Positions 43,425 through 52,697 are shown, numbered from the stretch's first letter. The stretch is DNA of 64,000 nucleotides from an uncultured Acetatifactor sp. (GCA_910586835.1 CAJUJU010000007.1:1-64000), one strand, 5' to 3'. Numbers and translations are program-made. Notes: generated by a model not told the origin, from the sequence alone.

Positions 43425-44087
43425 CTACGCCAGAAAAGGATTGTATTCCTTCTCATGGCCGATGTCCGTCCTCTCGCCGTGACCCGGATAGACCTTTGTC
43501 TCATCCGGCAGGACAAACAGTTTGTCCTTTATGGATCTCACCAGCGTTCCCATGCTTCCCGTGGGAAAATCCGTTCTTCCCACGGACTCCGCAAACAGCG
43601 TATCCCCTGCCAGCAGGATACCTGCCTCCTGAACATAATAGCAGCAGCCTCCCGCCGTGTGCCCCGGCGTGGCAATCACCTGAAAATCCATGCCGGCCAG
43701 ACAAAGCTTCTGCCCGTCCTTCACATACTCATCGGCAAAGGTGGAACAGGGTCTTCCCGCCTGCTCAGACACATTTTTGTGCACATCCCGCAGAAGCTCC
43801 CGCTCTGCCTCATGGGCATACGCCTTCACCTGCTCCGTTCCGTCAGCCTCCGCCGCCCCGTTCACCGCGTTCCGCAGGGCGTCCAGCCCCCAGATATGGT
43901 CAAAATGCCCGTGGGTCAGTAGAATCCCCGCCACACGAAAACCGTTTTTCTGCAGGGCATCATAGATCCTTGTCCCCTGATCCGCCGGATCCACCACAAC
44001 ACATTCCTGCGCCCCGTCCCGATACAAAAAATAACAGTTGGTCTGGCATACTCCCATGACCATACGCCCGATCTTAATCTCTCCCAT
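43425..44087 (-). CDS. Metallo-beta-lactamase-fold hydrolase (GloB-like)
   Basis: 220 aa. Metal ligands are visible in LTHGHFDHIWG (HxHxDH), TPGHTAGG, LAGDTLF and YPGHGERT. A GloB/YcbL-type hydrolase that may act on thioesters such as S-lactoylglutathione analogues; the exact substrate cannot be told. ATG at 44087 with AAGGA upstream. It follows relA by 49 bases in the apt-relA operon. Confidence 0.88.
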   Translation of the reverse strand: MGEIKIGRMVMGVCQTNCYFLYRDGAQECVVVDPADQGTRIYDALQKNGFRVAGILLTHGHFDHIWGLDALRNAVNGAAEADGTEQVKAYAHEAERELLRDVHKNVSEQAGRPCSTFADEYVKDGQKLCLAGMDFQVIATPGHTAGGCCYYVQEAGILLAGDTLFAESVGRTDFPTGSMGTLVRSIKDKLFVLPDETKVYPGHGERTDIGHEKEYNPFLA

Positions 44088-44136
44088 TGCTTTCCTTTCT
44101 GCCGCCCGAAAATCAATGCGCGAATCAGCGCTTCCC

Positions 44137-46455
44137 TCAGCCTGTGGTCCTCTCGATATCCAGCACGCTCTCAATTCCCCGTATCTTGTCGATAACACGG
44201 TTCAGCTCTTCCCGGCTGCCCACCTCAAAGGTCGTCTGCAGCGTCGCCTGTCCCTGTTTGTTGGTTCTGCTGTTCATGGAAAGGATGTTGATATTTTTCT
44301 CCGTCATGGCCCTGGAGATATCGGCCAGCAGGCCGTTGCGGTTATTGGCAAAGATCTGAATCTCCGCCATATACTTTTCCGCCTCCGCATTCTCGGGTGG
44401 CTGCCACTCCGCATCGATTATTCTGGCCCGCTCGATCTCCGGCAGGTTCATGATATTGATGCAATCCGTCCTGTGTACGGAAATTCCCCGCCCTCTGGTG
44501 ACAAATCCCACGATTTCATCTCCCGGAACCGGAGAACAGCACTTGGAAAAACGCACCGACAAATCAGCGATGCCCTTTACCACAATGCCGCTGCGAGCCT
44601 TCATCCGGGTCTGCTTCGCGGCCGCAGACACATTTGCCTGGGCGATGTCAGCCAGAATTTCCTCGTTTGACAGCTCCTTTTTGTGGTCTCTGTCGTACAG
44701 CTCCTGCATTCTGCCGGCAATCTGTCCTTCCTTCAGCGCCCCGTGACCAATGGCCGCCAGCACCGCATCCCAGTCCCGGAAGCCATACTTGCGCTGGATT
44801 GCTTCCATATATTCCTGTTTCAACAGCTCGGAAAGATTGATGTTCCTGGACTTACAGTAGGCTGCCAGGAGCTCCTTGCCCTTGACGATATTGTCTTCCT
44901 TCAGCTCCGCCTTAAACCACTGGTTGATCTTGTTCTTCGCCTGGGTACTCTTCACCACATTCAGCCAGTCCCGGCTGGGGCCCTTGGAATTCTGGGAGGT
45001 GATGATCTCAATCCGGTCTCCGTTCTTGATCTCGTAATCAATTGTCACCAGCTTGCCGTTGACTCTGGCGCCCACCATCCGGTTCCCCACCGCGGAGTGA
45101 ATACAGTATGCAAAATCGATGGGCGTGGAGCCTGCGGGAAGATTTTTTACCTCCCCGGTGGGCGTAAAGCAGTAAACATTATCCGAAAACAGATCCAGAT
45201 CGTTTTTCAGCAGCTTCATAAACTCCCTGTTGTCGGACATATCCCGCTGCCACTCCAGGATCTGACGCAGCCACACCAGTTTTTCCTCCTCACGGCCTTC
45301 CACCTTTTTGCCGTCCGAGGCCTCCTTATACTTCCAATGCGCCGCAATACCATACTCCGCCGCCTTGTGCATCTCAAAGGTGCGGATCTGTATCTCAAAG
45401 GGCTGTCCCGTGCTGCCGATCAGCGTGGTATGAAGAGACTGATACATGTTCGCCTTGGGCATGGCGATATAATCCTTAAACCTCCCGGGAATCGGCGTGT
45501 ACATCTCGTGGATGACTCCCAGCGCCGCGTAACAGTCCTTCAGGGAGTCCACAATAATCCGCACCGCGAACAGATCATAGATCTGATCCAGGGTCTTGCT
45601 CTGATTCTTCATCTTCTTATAGATGCTGAAAAAGTGTTTGACACGGCCGTCCACCTTGGCCTTTATTCCGGCGTTTGCAATGTGCTCGCTGACCTCGTCC
45701 ACAATCCCTTGAATATACTTTTCCCGGGCGCTTTTGCGCATTGCAATCTGATCCACCAGGTCATAGTAGACCTCCGGCTCCAGATATTTCAGGGAGAGAT
45801 CGTCCAGTTCGGTCTTTATCCTGCTGATGCCCAGTCTCTGGGCAATGGGGCAGTAAATCTCCAGCGTCTCCCTTGCAATCCTCTGCTGGCTCTCGGGCGC
45901 CTTATACCTGAGCGTGCGCATATTATGCAGTCTGTCAGCCAGCTTAATCATGATGACCCGGATGTCCTTGGCCATGGCAAGAAACATCTTGCGCAGGTTT
46001 TCCGCCTGCATCTCCAGCTTTTCATCGGGCTGATCCGTCCCGGCGGACAGTGGGATCCTTTCCAGCTTGGTCACGCCGTCCACCAGCAGCGCCACGTCCT
46101 CCCCAAACTCCCTCTTCAGATCCTCCTCCGTCATGATGGTATCCTCCACCACGTCATGGAGAAGCCCCGCCACAATGGTCTCCTTATCCAGCTCCAGATC
46201 CGCCAGCACAATGGCCACATTCAGGGGATGAATGATATAGGGCTCCCCCGACTTGCGGAACTGGTTTTTATGTGCCTCATAAGCCACCCGGTACGCCTTT
46301 TCGATCATGGAAATATCGTCGCTGGGATGATATTTGCGCACATGGTCGATCAGCTCCCCGTACAGATCATCCGGATTTCTGAATTCCTGCGATTGATTAA
46401 TTTTTCCGTCATCAAAGATGACCTCATTTTTTTCTTCTGCCATAGCTGTCACCAT
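44137..46455 (-). CDS. relA: Bifunctional (p)ppGpp synthetase/hydrolase RelA/SpoT
   Basis: 772 aa Rel protein. Domain order: HD hydrolase (LLHDVVEDT and DRLHNMRTLR), synthetase (KMKNQSKTLDQIYDLFAVRIIV and IAMPKANMYQSLHTTLIG), TGS (VYCFTPTGEVKNLPAGSTPIDFAYCIH), helical and zinc-finger-like region (SKCCSPVPGDEIVGFV), then ACT. Both catalytic halves look intact. The ATG at 46455 has GGAGG 5 bases upstream; another ATG at 46443 is possible. Shares a promoter with apt, a Firmicute pairing. Confidence 0.95.
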   Translation of the reverse strand: MVTAMAEEKNEVIFDDGKINQSQEFRNPDDLYGELIDHVRKYHPSDDISMIEKAYRVAYEAHKNQFRKSGEPYIIHPLNVAIVLADLELDKETIVAGLLHDVVEDTIMTEEDLKREFGEDVALLVDGVTKLERIPLSAGTDQPDEKLEMQAENLRKMFLAMAKDIRVIMIKLADRLHNMRTLRYKAPESQQRIARETLEIYCPIAQRLGISRIKTELDDLSLKYLEPEVYYDLVDQIAMRKSAREKYIQGIVDEVSEHIANAGIKAKVDGRVKHFFSIYKKMKNQSKTLDQIYDLFAVRIIVDSLKDCYAALGVIHEMYTPIPGRFKDYIAMPKANMYQSLHTTLIGSTGQPFEIQIRTFEMHKAAEYGIAAHWKYKEASDGKKVEGREEEKLVWLRQILEWQRDMSDNREFMKLLKNDLDLFSDNVYCFTPTGEVKNLPAGSTPIDFAYCIHSAVGNRMVGARVNGKLVTIDYEIKNGDRIEIITSQNSKGPSRDWLNVVKSTQAKNKINQWFKAELKEDNIVKGKELLAAYCKSRNINLSELLKQEYMEAIQRKYGFRDWDAVLAAIGHGALKEGQIAGRMQELYDRDHKKELSNEEILADIAQANVSAAAKQTRMKARSGIVVKGIADLSVRFSKCCSPVPGDEIVGFVTRGRGISVHRTDCINIMNLPEIERARIIDAEWQPPENAEAEKYMAEIQIFANNRNGLLADISRAMTEKNINILSMNSRTNKQGQATLQTTFEVGSREELNRVIDKIRGIESVLDIERTTG

Positions 46456-46513
46456 AAGTCCCTCCAAAGCGCCGGTGCCTTCCCGGACGCTCTGCCTGCC
46501 GCACCGCTTCGGT

Positions 46514-47038
46514 CTATTTCCCGGGATAGCAGATCGCGGCATCCAGCCGGTAGTCCTTCAGCTTCTCTCTTCCCTTCAAGCCTGCCAGCTCGATCAGCAC
46601 CACGATTCCGACCACCACGCCGCCAAGGCTTTCGATCAGTTTGACCATGGCCTCCGTGGTTCCTCCGGTGGCGATCAGGTCATCCACAATCAGAACCCTC
46701 TGGCCGGGTTTGATACTGTCCCTGTGCATTTCAATGGTTGCCTGGCCGTACTCCAGGTCATAGGAAACGGATACGGTCTCCCTGGGAAGCTTTCCCGCCT
46801 TGCGGATCAGCACAAAGGGCTTTTTGTTGTTATAGGCGATGGGAGTTCCGAAAATGAAGCCTCTGGATTCCGGCCCTACCACCACGTCATAGTCCAGATC
46901 CCGAACCTTTTCCTGCATGGTATTCACCGCCAGCTGAAGTCCGTCCGCATCCTGCAGGACACTTGTCACATCGCGGAAAATAATGCCCTCCTCCGGGAAA
47001 TCAGGTATACTAACTACATATTCTTCCAGTTTTTTCAT
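46514..47038 (-). CDS. apt: Adenine phosphoribosyltransferase
   Basis: 174 aa. Converts adenine and PRPP to AMP. The PRPP loop is VLIVDDLIATGGTTEAM; PDFPEEGIIFRDVT and VVGPESRGFIFG are typical. ATG at 47038 with GAGGG 8 bases upstream. The gene next to relA is usual in Firmicutes and ties purine salvage to the stringent response. Strong promoter at 47107-47135. Confidence 0.95.
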   Translation of the reverse strand: MKKLEEYVVSIPDFPEEGIIFRDVTSVLQDADGLQLAVNTMQEKVRDLDYDVVVGPESRGFIFGTPIAYNNKKPFVLIRKAGKLPRETVSVSYDLEYGQATIEMHRDSIKPGQRVLIVDDLIATGGTTEAMVKLIESLGGVVVGIVVLIELAGLKGREKLKDYRLDAAICYPGK

Positions 47039-47106
47039 GATTTCATCCCTCACTTATTCTTTTTATGCCTGCATGGCCAACCCTTATTTTCTTTTGCAGC
47101 CATTAC

Positions 47107-47135
47107 AGTATATCGTTTTTTGTATGGAATGTCAA
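47107..47135 (-). promoter_or_regulatory. apt-relA promoter
   Basis: Minus strand: perfect -35 TTGACA (47130-47135), 17-base spacer, -10 TATACT (47107-47112). About 69 bases precede the apt ATG. Confidence 0.9.
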
Positions 47136-47146
47136 AACGGTATGGT

Positions 47147-47560
47147 TCAAGGCCAGACGGACGCAAAATATTTTATGATATCGCTCCTGGTTATAATGCC
47201 GATAAAAACACTTCTGTCGTCGATGACCGGCACAAAATTCTGGCTTTTGGCCTGATCCAGAAGGGCCTCCATATCCGTGCTGATGCAGACCGGCTGCACC
47301 TTCCCGTGCCGCAGCATATCCCGCACGGACAGCTGCTCCAGGCTCTTTAAGGTAATTTCGTCCAGCTCCTGGTTGTGAGCGAGGATATTCCAGAGAAAAT
47401 CCCCCTCGCTGATGACTCCCACATATCTGTCCTCGGAGTCGATCACGGGTATGGCCGTATAGCCGCTTCTGCGAAGCTTCTCAAGCCCCTGCCTGAGTGT
47501 CATGTCATCCCTCAAATATGCCACATCCGCTTTGGGCAGTAAAAATGCTGCTATATTCAC
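47147..47560 (-). CDS. CBS-pair protein resembling CbpB/DarB
   Basis: 137 aa made of two CBS motifs, with RSGYTAIPVIDSEDRYVGVISEGDF in the first and NFVPVIDDRSVFIGIITRSDIIKYF in the second. Length and pattern resemble the stand-alone CBS protein CbpB (Listeria) / DarB (YkuL, Bacillus), which binds c-di-AMP and, when free, stimulates Rel. That is a by-eye match. GTG at 47560 overlaps the DUF308 stop as GTGA, with AGGG upstream. It lies immediately before the apt-relA promoter on the same strand. Confidence 0.8.
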   Translation of the reverse strand: MNIAAFLLPKADVAYLRDDMTLRQGLEKLRRSGYTAIPVIDSEDRYVGVISEGDFLWNILAHNQELDEITLKSLEQLSVRDMLRHGKVQPVCISTDMEALLDQAKSQNFVPVIDDRSVFIGIITRSDIIKYFASVWP

Positions 47561-48210
47561 TGTTCTGTCCCTTCGCCTTCCTGCACGTCCTCCGCCGCTT
47601 CCCTGGTTTTTCCGCTGCCTGTCTCCAGTACCTCCACAAAGGTGCTGTCAACCGTCTGCAGCCCTTCCAGATACTTTCTGATCTTGGCCGCAAAATAGAT
47701 CGTGATGGCACAGTCCCCCGCTCCGCTCACAATCAGGCCCACACCCAGCAGCCGGAACAAAAGCACCGCCGTCTGAAAAGGATTGCACATCAGCACAATT
47801 CCAAGCACCACATTAACCACTGCAAAAGCCAGCATGGCCACCCAGTTCCCATACTCCAGACGCTTCATGTCAATCACGTCCTGAAGCTTGCTGCAGCCGC
47901 TGACCAGAATAAGCGCTCCCATCAGAAAGGGAATCACTGAAATAATAAACTCCACCTTGTTCAGCACAAGAATTCCCGCGGCTATTCCGATCAGACCGTG
48001 CAGAAAATCATTGTGGTAATAGTTCTGATGCGCATCCCTGAGCAGGTAACTGATCATGGATACCGCACCGCCCACAATCAAAACCACGCCGATCAGATAC
48101 CCCAGGGACTTCTCCATGGTCTCGGGAATGACCAGCGCCACGATGCCCAGCAGGATATAAAGCCCGCCCATCATCATCGCATCCAGCTTCAGTTCTTTCA
48201 ATGTCTTCAT
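47557..48210 (-). CDS. DUF308 (HdeD-like) membrane protein
   Basis: 217 aa with about six hydrophobic helices grouped in pairs (GGLYILLGIVALVIPE, LGYLIGVVLIVGGAVSMISYLL and so on) and a charged C-terminal tail. Belongs to the DUF308/HdeD type by pattern, function unknown. ATG at 48210; GGAGG lies 12 bases upstream, a little far. Translationally coupled to the CBS protein. Confidence 0.8.
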   Translation of the reverse strand: MKTLKELKLDAMMMGGLYILLGIVALVIPETMEKSLGYLIGVVLIVGGAVSMISYLLRDAHQNYYHNDFLHGLIGIAAGILVLNKVEFIISVIPFLMGALILVSGCSKLQDVIDMKRLEYGNWVAMLAFAVVNVVLGIVLMCNPFQTAVLLFRLLGVGLIVSGAGDCAITIYFAAKIRKYLEGLQTVDSTFVEVLETGSGKTREAAEDVQEGEGTEQ

Positions 48211-48309
48211 AATGTTTATGTACCTCCTTATCCCCGTATTCATTCGGGCTGCTCTCAGGCGTCCGCCTCCCCGTGTCCGCCGCCCCCCGGTATGCCATGT
48301 TCCGTTTGC

Positions 48310-48344
48310 GCAAAACAGGACCCTTTTTTCCAAAAGAGTCCCTG
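48310..48344 (-). terminator. Terminator after the SEC-C protein gene
   Basis: Minus-strand hairpin 48316-48344 with about 12 pairs (CAGG, one bulged G, ACTCTTTT against AAAAGGGTCCTG) and a GGAA loop, followed by TTTT. Confidence 0.8.
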
Positions 48345-48358
48345 AAGGCAATACATGT

Positions 48359-48862
48359 TTACTTTCTGCCGCAGCATTTCTTGTACTTTTTGCCGCTTCC
48401 GCAAGGACAGGGATCGTTGGGATATATCTTTGCTTCCTTTATAATAGTCGTCGAAGACTTCTGCTCCTTATAAAGAATCTTTCTGGTATCCTCGTCAAAG
48501 ATGTCCGCCCACTCTTCCAGATTGTACAGCCAGTCAGCCTCAGCCGCCACCATATTCTTATAGAGCAGCGTCTTGTCAAATCCAAGATTTACCTCTGTGT
48601 CCTCGTTCATCTCCTCTATCGGATTTTTTTCCACAAGGCTGTCGTTGATGCCGTCCAGAAAACCTGTCATGGTCAGCAGCGGAACCTCATATTTATCCGC
48701 CAGCTCCCTTACCGTCCCTCTGACCACCTCGTCCGGATTCTTCAGCAGCTTTGCATAAATCTCCTTCTCTGCCTGAAAATATGCACCCCAGATCTGCTGG
48801 AGCTTAGCCTGTCCCACAGACTCGTCATACGCCAACTTTTTCCATTCATCCAATAATGCCAT
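48359..48862 (-). CDS. SEC-C motif protein
   Basis: 167 aa, mostly helical and acidic, ending in a SEC-C zinc motif (YPNDPCPCGSGKKYKKCCGRK without its last residues) as at the tail of SecA. The body has no family I recognise; SEC-C tails often bind ribosomes or SecB-like partners. ATG at 48862, strong own promoter and terminator. Confidence 0.85.
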   Translation of the reverse strand: MALLDEWKKLAYDESVGQAKLQQIWGAYFQAEKEIYAKLLKNPDEVVRGTVRELADKYEVPLLTMTGFLDGINDSLVEKNPIEEMNEDTEVNLGFDKTLLYKNMVAAEADWLYNLEEWADIFDEDTRKILYKEQKSSTTIIKEAKIYPNDPCPCGSGKKYKKCCGRK

Positions 48863-48913
48863 AGAAACCTACCACCTTTTTGTTATTTCAGAACGCAGTA
48901 CATTACGTTCTTA

Positions 48914-48942
48914 AGTATATAACAGTTTGTCCCTGATGACAA
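48914..48942 (-). promoter_or_regulatory. Promoter of the SEC-C protein gene
   Basis: Minus strand: -35 TTGTCA (48937-48942), 17-base spacer, -10 TATACT (48914-48919). A 7-bp hairpin (GAACGTA arm) follows the expected start. The rest of the 232-base gap up to 49094 is AT-rich and holds the terminator described next. Confidence 0.85.
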
Positions 48943-49058
48943 TAAAAATTTTTTCCGCAAAAAATGAAATTCCTCTGTATAAAATTCTTTTTTCGGGTCA
49001 GACTATTGATTGTCAGGGAACCCCTCCTTTGATATTTACAAAGGATAAAGATAATACT

Positions 49059-49083
49059 TAAGGTTCTGTGATCCAGAACCTTA
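49059..49083 (-). terminator. Terminator after the alpha/beta hydrolase gene
   Basis: Perfect 10-bp inverted repeat (TAAGGTTCTG/CAGAACCTTA) with a 5-base loop just after the hydrolase stop, followed by a loose T-rich stretch. Confidence 0.75.
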
Positions 49084-49094
49084 TCCTCCCCTTT

Positions 49095-50318
49095 TTAAGA
49101 ATTCCGGGCTTCGCGTTGGTGCAGGTCCGGAATTTTTGTGTTGTTCCTCCCGTAAATCCGCACCGTAAGTCCTCCGGGACAGAACTCCAGCGCTGCGGCA
49201 AAGGCACTCTCATTCATCCATTCCAGCGCCCGGCTGTCCGTTGTGATCACGGGCGTCCACTCCCCGTCCCCCCACTGATTCACAATATGTATCCGGCAGA
49301 AAGCACCCTCCGCGTCCATGCCGGCCAGGGTGTATTCCGCCCGCAGTCTCCTGCTGCCGTCGGGACAGTGTTCCTGCCGGTCACAGCCCTCTCCTTCCAC
49401 AACTCCCCGGAAAAGAGGCCCGTCGCAGTACCCGGTAAAATACACCCGGGTAACAGGAATTCCTTCCTCCGCCGTCTCCTCGCTGCGTGTGACAATGACC
49501 CTGACCGCAAGAACCTCCTCATTTTCAGACAGGAACTGCCTTATGGACACCATTGCCCCCGCAAACTGGCTCTCGTTCAACCCATGGTTCATGGCCCGGA
49601 TCAGCTGCAGGGTACACTGCCCCTCCGCATACTCATGTCTGGCCCTGAGGGCATAGGAATAATCCACCACATCGTCCTCTGTGCCCTGCAAAATCAGCAC
49701 GGGGCCCTTGTATCCCACAAGCTCCAGAAAGGGATCCATCTCCACCACAGTGTCATGAAAAACCCGGCCCAGCAAAATCCTGCCGCAATCAATGACTTCC
49801 GGCACATTTTCCGGATCATACACCGCGCCGCCAAGCCTTCCGCGCCGGGCGTGATCCGGTATACAGAGTGCCGGGTGAATCATGATCAGCTTAGATACCT
49901 CATCACCGTACCGCGCCGCCGCCATTCCCGACACGAACCCGCCCTGACTGATTCCCAGCAGCACGATGCGTTTCTCATCGACGTACTCCAACTGCCGTGC
50001 ACAGACCATCACGGTGTGTAAATCCTCCACCTGCGTAAACAAGGTGGCCTCAACGGTACTCCCGTCACTTTTCAATTCCTCCGCATCCGCCTCCGCGCTT
50101 CCCCCGCAGAAGCTGAAGCAAAACGTCACCCAGCCTGCGCCCGCAAGGCTGGCGCCGAACTGTTCACAGCTCCTGTAGTTGCCGGTAAAGCCGTGGCTGA
50201 CAATTACAGCCGGATAGGTATTCCGACTGTCAAATCCTTCCGGCAGATACTGTACTCCCCTGATCCGCAGTCCGTCCCTGTAGCAAAAAAACTCTTTTCG
50301 CTGTATTTCCATCTCCAT
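49095..50318 (-). CDS. Alpha/beta hydrolase with a C-terminal DUF3237-like domain
   Basis: 407 aa. The hydrolase part (about 1-270) has VIVSHGFTGN (oxyanion region), the nucleophile elbow LLGISQGGFVSG, an acid in QGTEDDVVDY and His in AMNHGLNESQ. From about 285 there is a second domain with FTGYCDGPLFRGVVEGEG and RLRAEYTLAGMDAEG, which looks like the DUF3237 beta-barrel pattern (by eye). Substrate unknown. ATG at 50318 with AAGGG upstream. Last gene of MFS-GDPD-hydrolase. Confidence 0.78.
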   Translation of the reverse strand: MEMEIQRKEFFCYRDGLRIRGVQYLPEGFDSRNTYPAVIVSHGFTGNYRSCEQFGASLAGAGWVTFCFSFCGGSAEADAEELKSDGSTVEATLFTQVEDLHTVMVCARQLEYVDEKRIVLLGISQGGFVSGMAAARYGDEVSKLIMIHPALCIPDHARRGRLGGAVYDPENVPEVIDCGRILLGRVFHDTVVEMDPFLELVGYKGPVLILQGTEDDVVDYSYALRARHEYAEGQCTLQLIRAMNHGLNESQFAGAMVSIRQFLSENEEVLAVRVIVTRSEETAEEGIPVTRVYFTGYCDGPLFRGVVEGEGCDRQEHCPDGSRRLRAEYTLAGMDAEGAFCRIHIVNQWGDGEWTPVITTDSRALEWMNESAFAAALEFCPGGLTVRIYGRNNTKIPDLHQREARNS

Positions 50319-50352
50319 ATCACCCTTTCCCTTCTTCTGTTTTTCCCGGCTG

Positions 50353-51195
50353 TCAGCAGGAGGGCACAAAGCTGTCAAAGATGAAAAGATCAAAATGCTT
50401 TCTGGCCTGCTCCAGCTGCTCCTGGCTCTTGATGGTCCAGGCCGCCGCCATGTTGTGATAAAGCTTCCTGCAGAGCCTCCTGGAAAGCATATCGTAATGC
50501 CTGTGGTTGTATGCAATGAAATCCGGCTTTGTCAGCCAGTTAAACACCAGGTTCTGCAGGACGAAATAGAGTATTCCGGAAAATTTCTTATCCCGCAGAA
50601 ACGCCTCCGCCAGCTGCCCCCTGACCACCCCTCTCCTGTGCATGCGATACCAGAAAAGCCCCAGGGGATTGAAGGACTCGATACAGTACAGCCCCTTGTA
50701 TTCTGCCAGCAGCCCGTCCGCCGCCGGACAGACGGAAAGATCCGCAGCCTCGATCTTCAGCTCCACAATCAAAGGAACCTTTCCGTCCACACAGCTCAGA
50801 ACATCCTTAAATTTCGGGATCCTCTGATCCGAACCGCAGAGCGGAAACTGCCGCAGCTCCTCATAGGTATAGTCGCATACTTTCCCCTCCCGACCGCAGA
50901 TCCGTTTCAGGGTAAAGTCATGAAATACCACCGGAATATGATCCTTTGTCATCTGCACATCCATCTCAATACCGAAGCCCGCCTCCACAGCCCTCCGGAA
51001 TGCCCGCAGGGAATTTTCCGGCGCCATGTCCTCCCCACGCTGCGCAGGCTCGTTGCTGTGCAGCCCTCTATGCGCATACAGCCACTTTTGAAAGGGAGCC
51101 GTATCCGGCTTTCCCGCCATCCTCGGCATAATCATCAGCAGATAAAGCACCGCCAGCGCAGGCAGGCCAATCAGCGGTATCATCAGTAAATTCAT
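50353..51195 (-). CDS. Glycerophosphodiester phosphodiesterase
   Basis: 280 aa GDPD with one N-terminal helix (about 3-24). Active-site motifs are YAHRGLHSNEPAQRGEDMAPENSL without its tail, GIEMDVQMTKDHIPVVFHDFTL (Glu-x-Asp and His) and LIVELK. Releases glycerol 3-phosphate from phospholipid head groups; the helix suggests it is membrane-tethered. Starts 5 bases after the MFS stop. Confidence 0.92.
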   Translation of the reverse strand: MNLLMIPLIGLPALAVLYLLMIMPRMAGKPDTAPFQKWLYAHRGLHSNEPAQRGEDMAPENSLRAFRRAVEAGFGIEMDVQMTKDHIPVVFHDFTLKRICGREGKVCDYTYEELRQFPLCGSDQRIPKFKDVLSCVDGKVPLIVELKIEAADLSVCPAADGLLAEYKGLYCIESFNPLGLFWYRMHRRGVVRGQLAEAFLRDKKFSGILYFVLQNLVFNWLTKPDFIAYNHRHYDMLSRRLCRKLYHNMAAAWTIKSQEQLEQARKHFDLFIFDSFVPSC

Positions 51196-51200
51196 GACAG

Positions 51201-52523
51201 TTAATCCTCCACATCAAAATTCTCCAGAATGCTCTTCTTTTTCACGGGTTTTACATCCCCATGCCGCACCTGTGTCATGGTACAGAAAGAAGCAAGCGCA
51301 AAAATCAACGCATAGGGAAACAGCGTTTTGTAGGACACATTTTCCAACAGGAAGCCGGAAAAGATCGGTGTAAAGATCTGCGCCGCCATGGAAAACGTGT
51401 AATAGGTTCCCGTAAATTTTCCGATATCGCTGCCCTGGCTCATGGCTACGATCATGGGGTAGGAATTCACGTTGATGGCCGCCCAGCCCACGCCGATCAG
51501 AGCAAAGGCAATATTGATCACAGGATGATAGGCCACCGCAAAGATCGCCGCCAGATAACACCCTGCCATAACCAGAACCCCTCCCATAATGGTTTTCTTT
51601 CTTCCGATTTTTGCGGAAATATTACCGATGGGAATGTAGCTGATAATCGCCGCCACCGTAGCCACCATCAGACAATTCGTGAAGCTGCCTCCCTCCATCT
51701 TCCACACCACCCTGGTATATCGGGAAAAGGCGGTGGTCACGGCATTGTAGGCAGTAAACCAGAAAAAGATGGACGCCAGCAAAAAGACCATGCTGCGCTT
51801 TACCTCCCCGGGCAGAGCTGTCCTGCAGGCCGCTGCCGCCTGCCCGGAAGCTTCCTCAGGCGCAGACGGCTCCTGGCATCCCTCCGCCAGCGTCCGGCTC
51901 TCCGTCTCCTCCGTTTCCTTCCGCAGCTTATTTTCCCGGATCGTTATCAGCAGTACCCCCACCGCCACCGCCATCAGCGCGGCCACGCTGGCAAACAACG
52001 GCATATAGTCCGGCCTGTCCCCGGCCCCCAGCAGAAGCTTAATCATAAGCAGCGCATAAACGCCTCCCACGGCCCCCATCAGGTTGATTACCGCATTTGC
52101 CCTGCTGCGCAGGTGGTTCGGCGTCAGATCCGGCATCAGCGCAACCGCAGGCGAACGGTACATTCCCATGGAAAGCAGGGTTGCAAACAGCGCCCCCACA
52201 AAAAGGAACAGGCTCTGCCTTCTGTCCGCAAAAGGCAGAAGCATCATAAAAACAATCGCCAGAATCGTGCCCGTCAATATAAAGGGCGTCCGTTTTCCCA
52301 GCTTTGTATCCACCTTGTCCGAAAGAGATCCGAACACCGGCAAAAGCACCAGGGCCAGAATATTATCCATGGCCATCAGCACCCCTGTCACCGTCTCGCC
52401 CAGACCGAAGGTGTTCTGGAGCATCAGCGGAATAATATTGTCGTACATCTGCCAGAAGGCGCAGATACTCAGGAATGCCAGACCGATAAAAAACGTCCTC
52501 CTGTAATTGAGTTTCGGTTGCAT
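51201..52523 (-). CDS. MFS transporter (SLC45/GPH-like)
   Basis: 440 aa with twelve predicted helices. Marks include FGSLSDKVDTKLGKRTPFILTG (motif A-like loop), YRSPAVALMPDLTPNHLRSRANAVINLMG and ISAKIGRKKTIMGG. The RS-rich D-L-T-P loop is seen in sugar and SLC45-type transporters. Long central loop (about 205-245). Substrate not known. Own promoter at 52553-52581, divergent from the ABC-F gene. Confidence 0.88.
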   Translation of the reverse strand: MQPKLNYRRTFFIGLAFLSICAFWQMYDNIIPLMLQNTFGLGETVTGVLMAMDNILALVLLPVFGSLSDKVDTKLGKRTPFILTGTILAIVFMMLLPFADRRQSLFLFVGALFATLLSMGMYRSPAVALMPDLTPNHLRSRANAVINLMGAVGGVYALLMIKLLLGAGDRPDYMPLFASVAALMAVAVGVLLITIRENKLRKETEETESRTLAEGCQEPSAPEEASGQAAAACRTALPGEVKRSMVFLLASIFFWFTAYNAVTTAFSRYTRVVWKMEGGSFTNCLMVATVAAIISYIPIGNISAKIGRKKTIMGGVLVMAGCYLAAIFAVAYHPVINIAFALIGVGWAAINVNSYPMIVAMSQGSDIGKFTGTYYTFSMAAQIFTPIFSGFLLENVSYKTLFPYALIFALASFCTMTQVRHGDVKPVKKKSILENFDVED

Positions 52524-52552
52524 GTGATACCCTCCTGTCCTTTTTTAATTCC

Positions 52553-52581
52553 ATTCTATCAGACTTTGTCCCCGACCGCAA
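52553..52581 (-). promoter_or_regulatory. Promoter of the MFS-GDPD-hydrolase operon
   Basis: Minus strand: -35 TTGCGG (52576-52581), 17-base spacer, -10 TAGAAT (52553-52558), about 30 bases before the MFS ATG at 52523. Confidence 0.6.
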
Positions 52582-52600
52582 CGAAACTGCGCAAAAGACC

Positions 52601-52628
52601 TTGAAAAATCGGTTTTCTCGTGTATAAT
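52601..52628 (+). promoter_or_regulatory. Promoter of the ABC-F gene
   Basis: -35 TTGAAA (52601-52606), 16-base spacer, consensus -10 TATAAT (52623-52628). The leader to the ATG at 52698 is about 60 bases with one small GGCCG/CGGCC hairpin. No terminator-type attenuator is seen, in contrast to antibiotic-induced ABC-F genes. Confidence 0.85.
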
Positions 52629-52697
52629 GGAAGAAGCGCAAAAAAACAGGCCGAAGGACACGGCCCGGATCACAGAAAACAGAATGAGGTTTATAAA

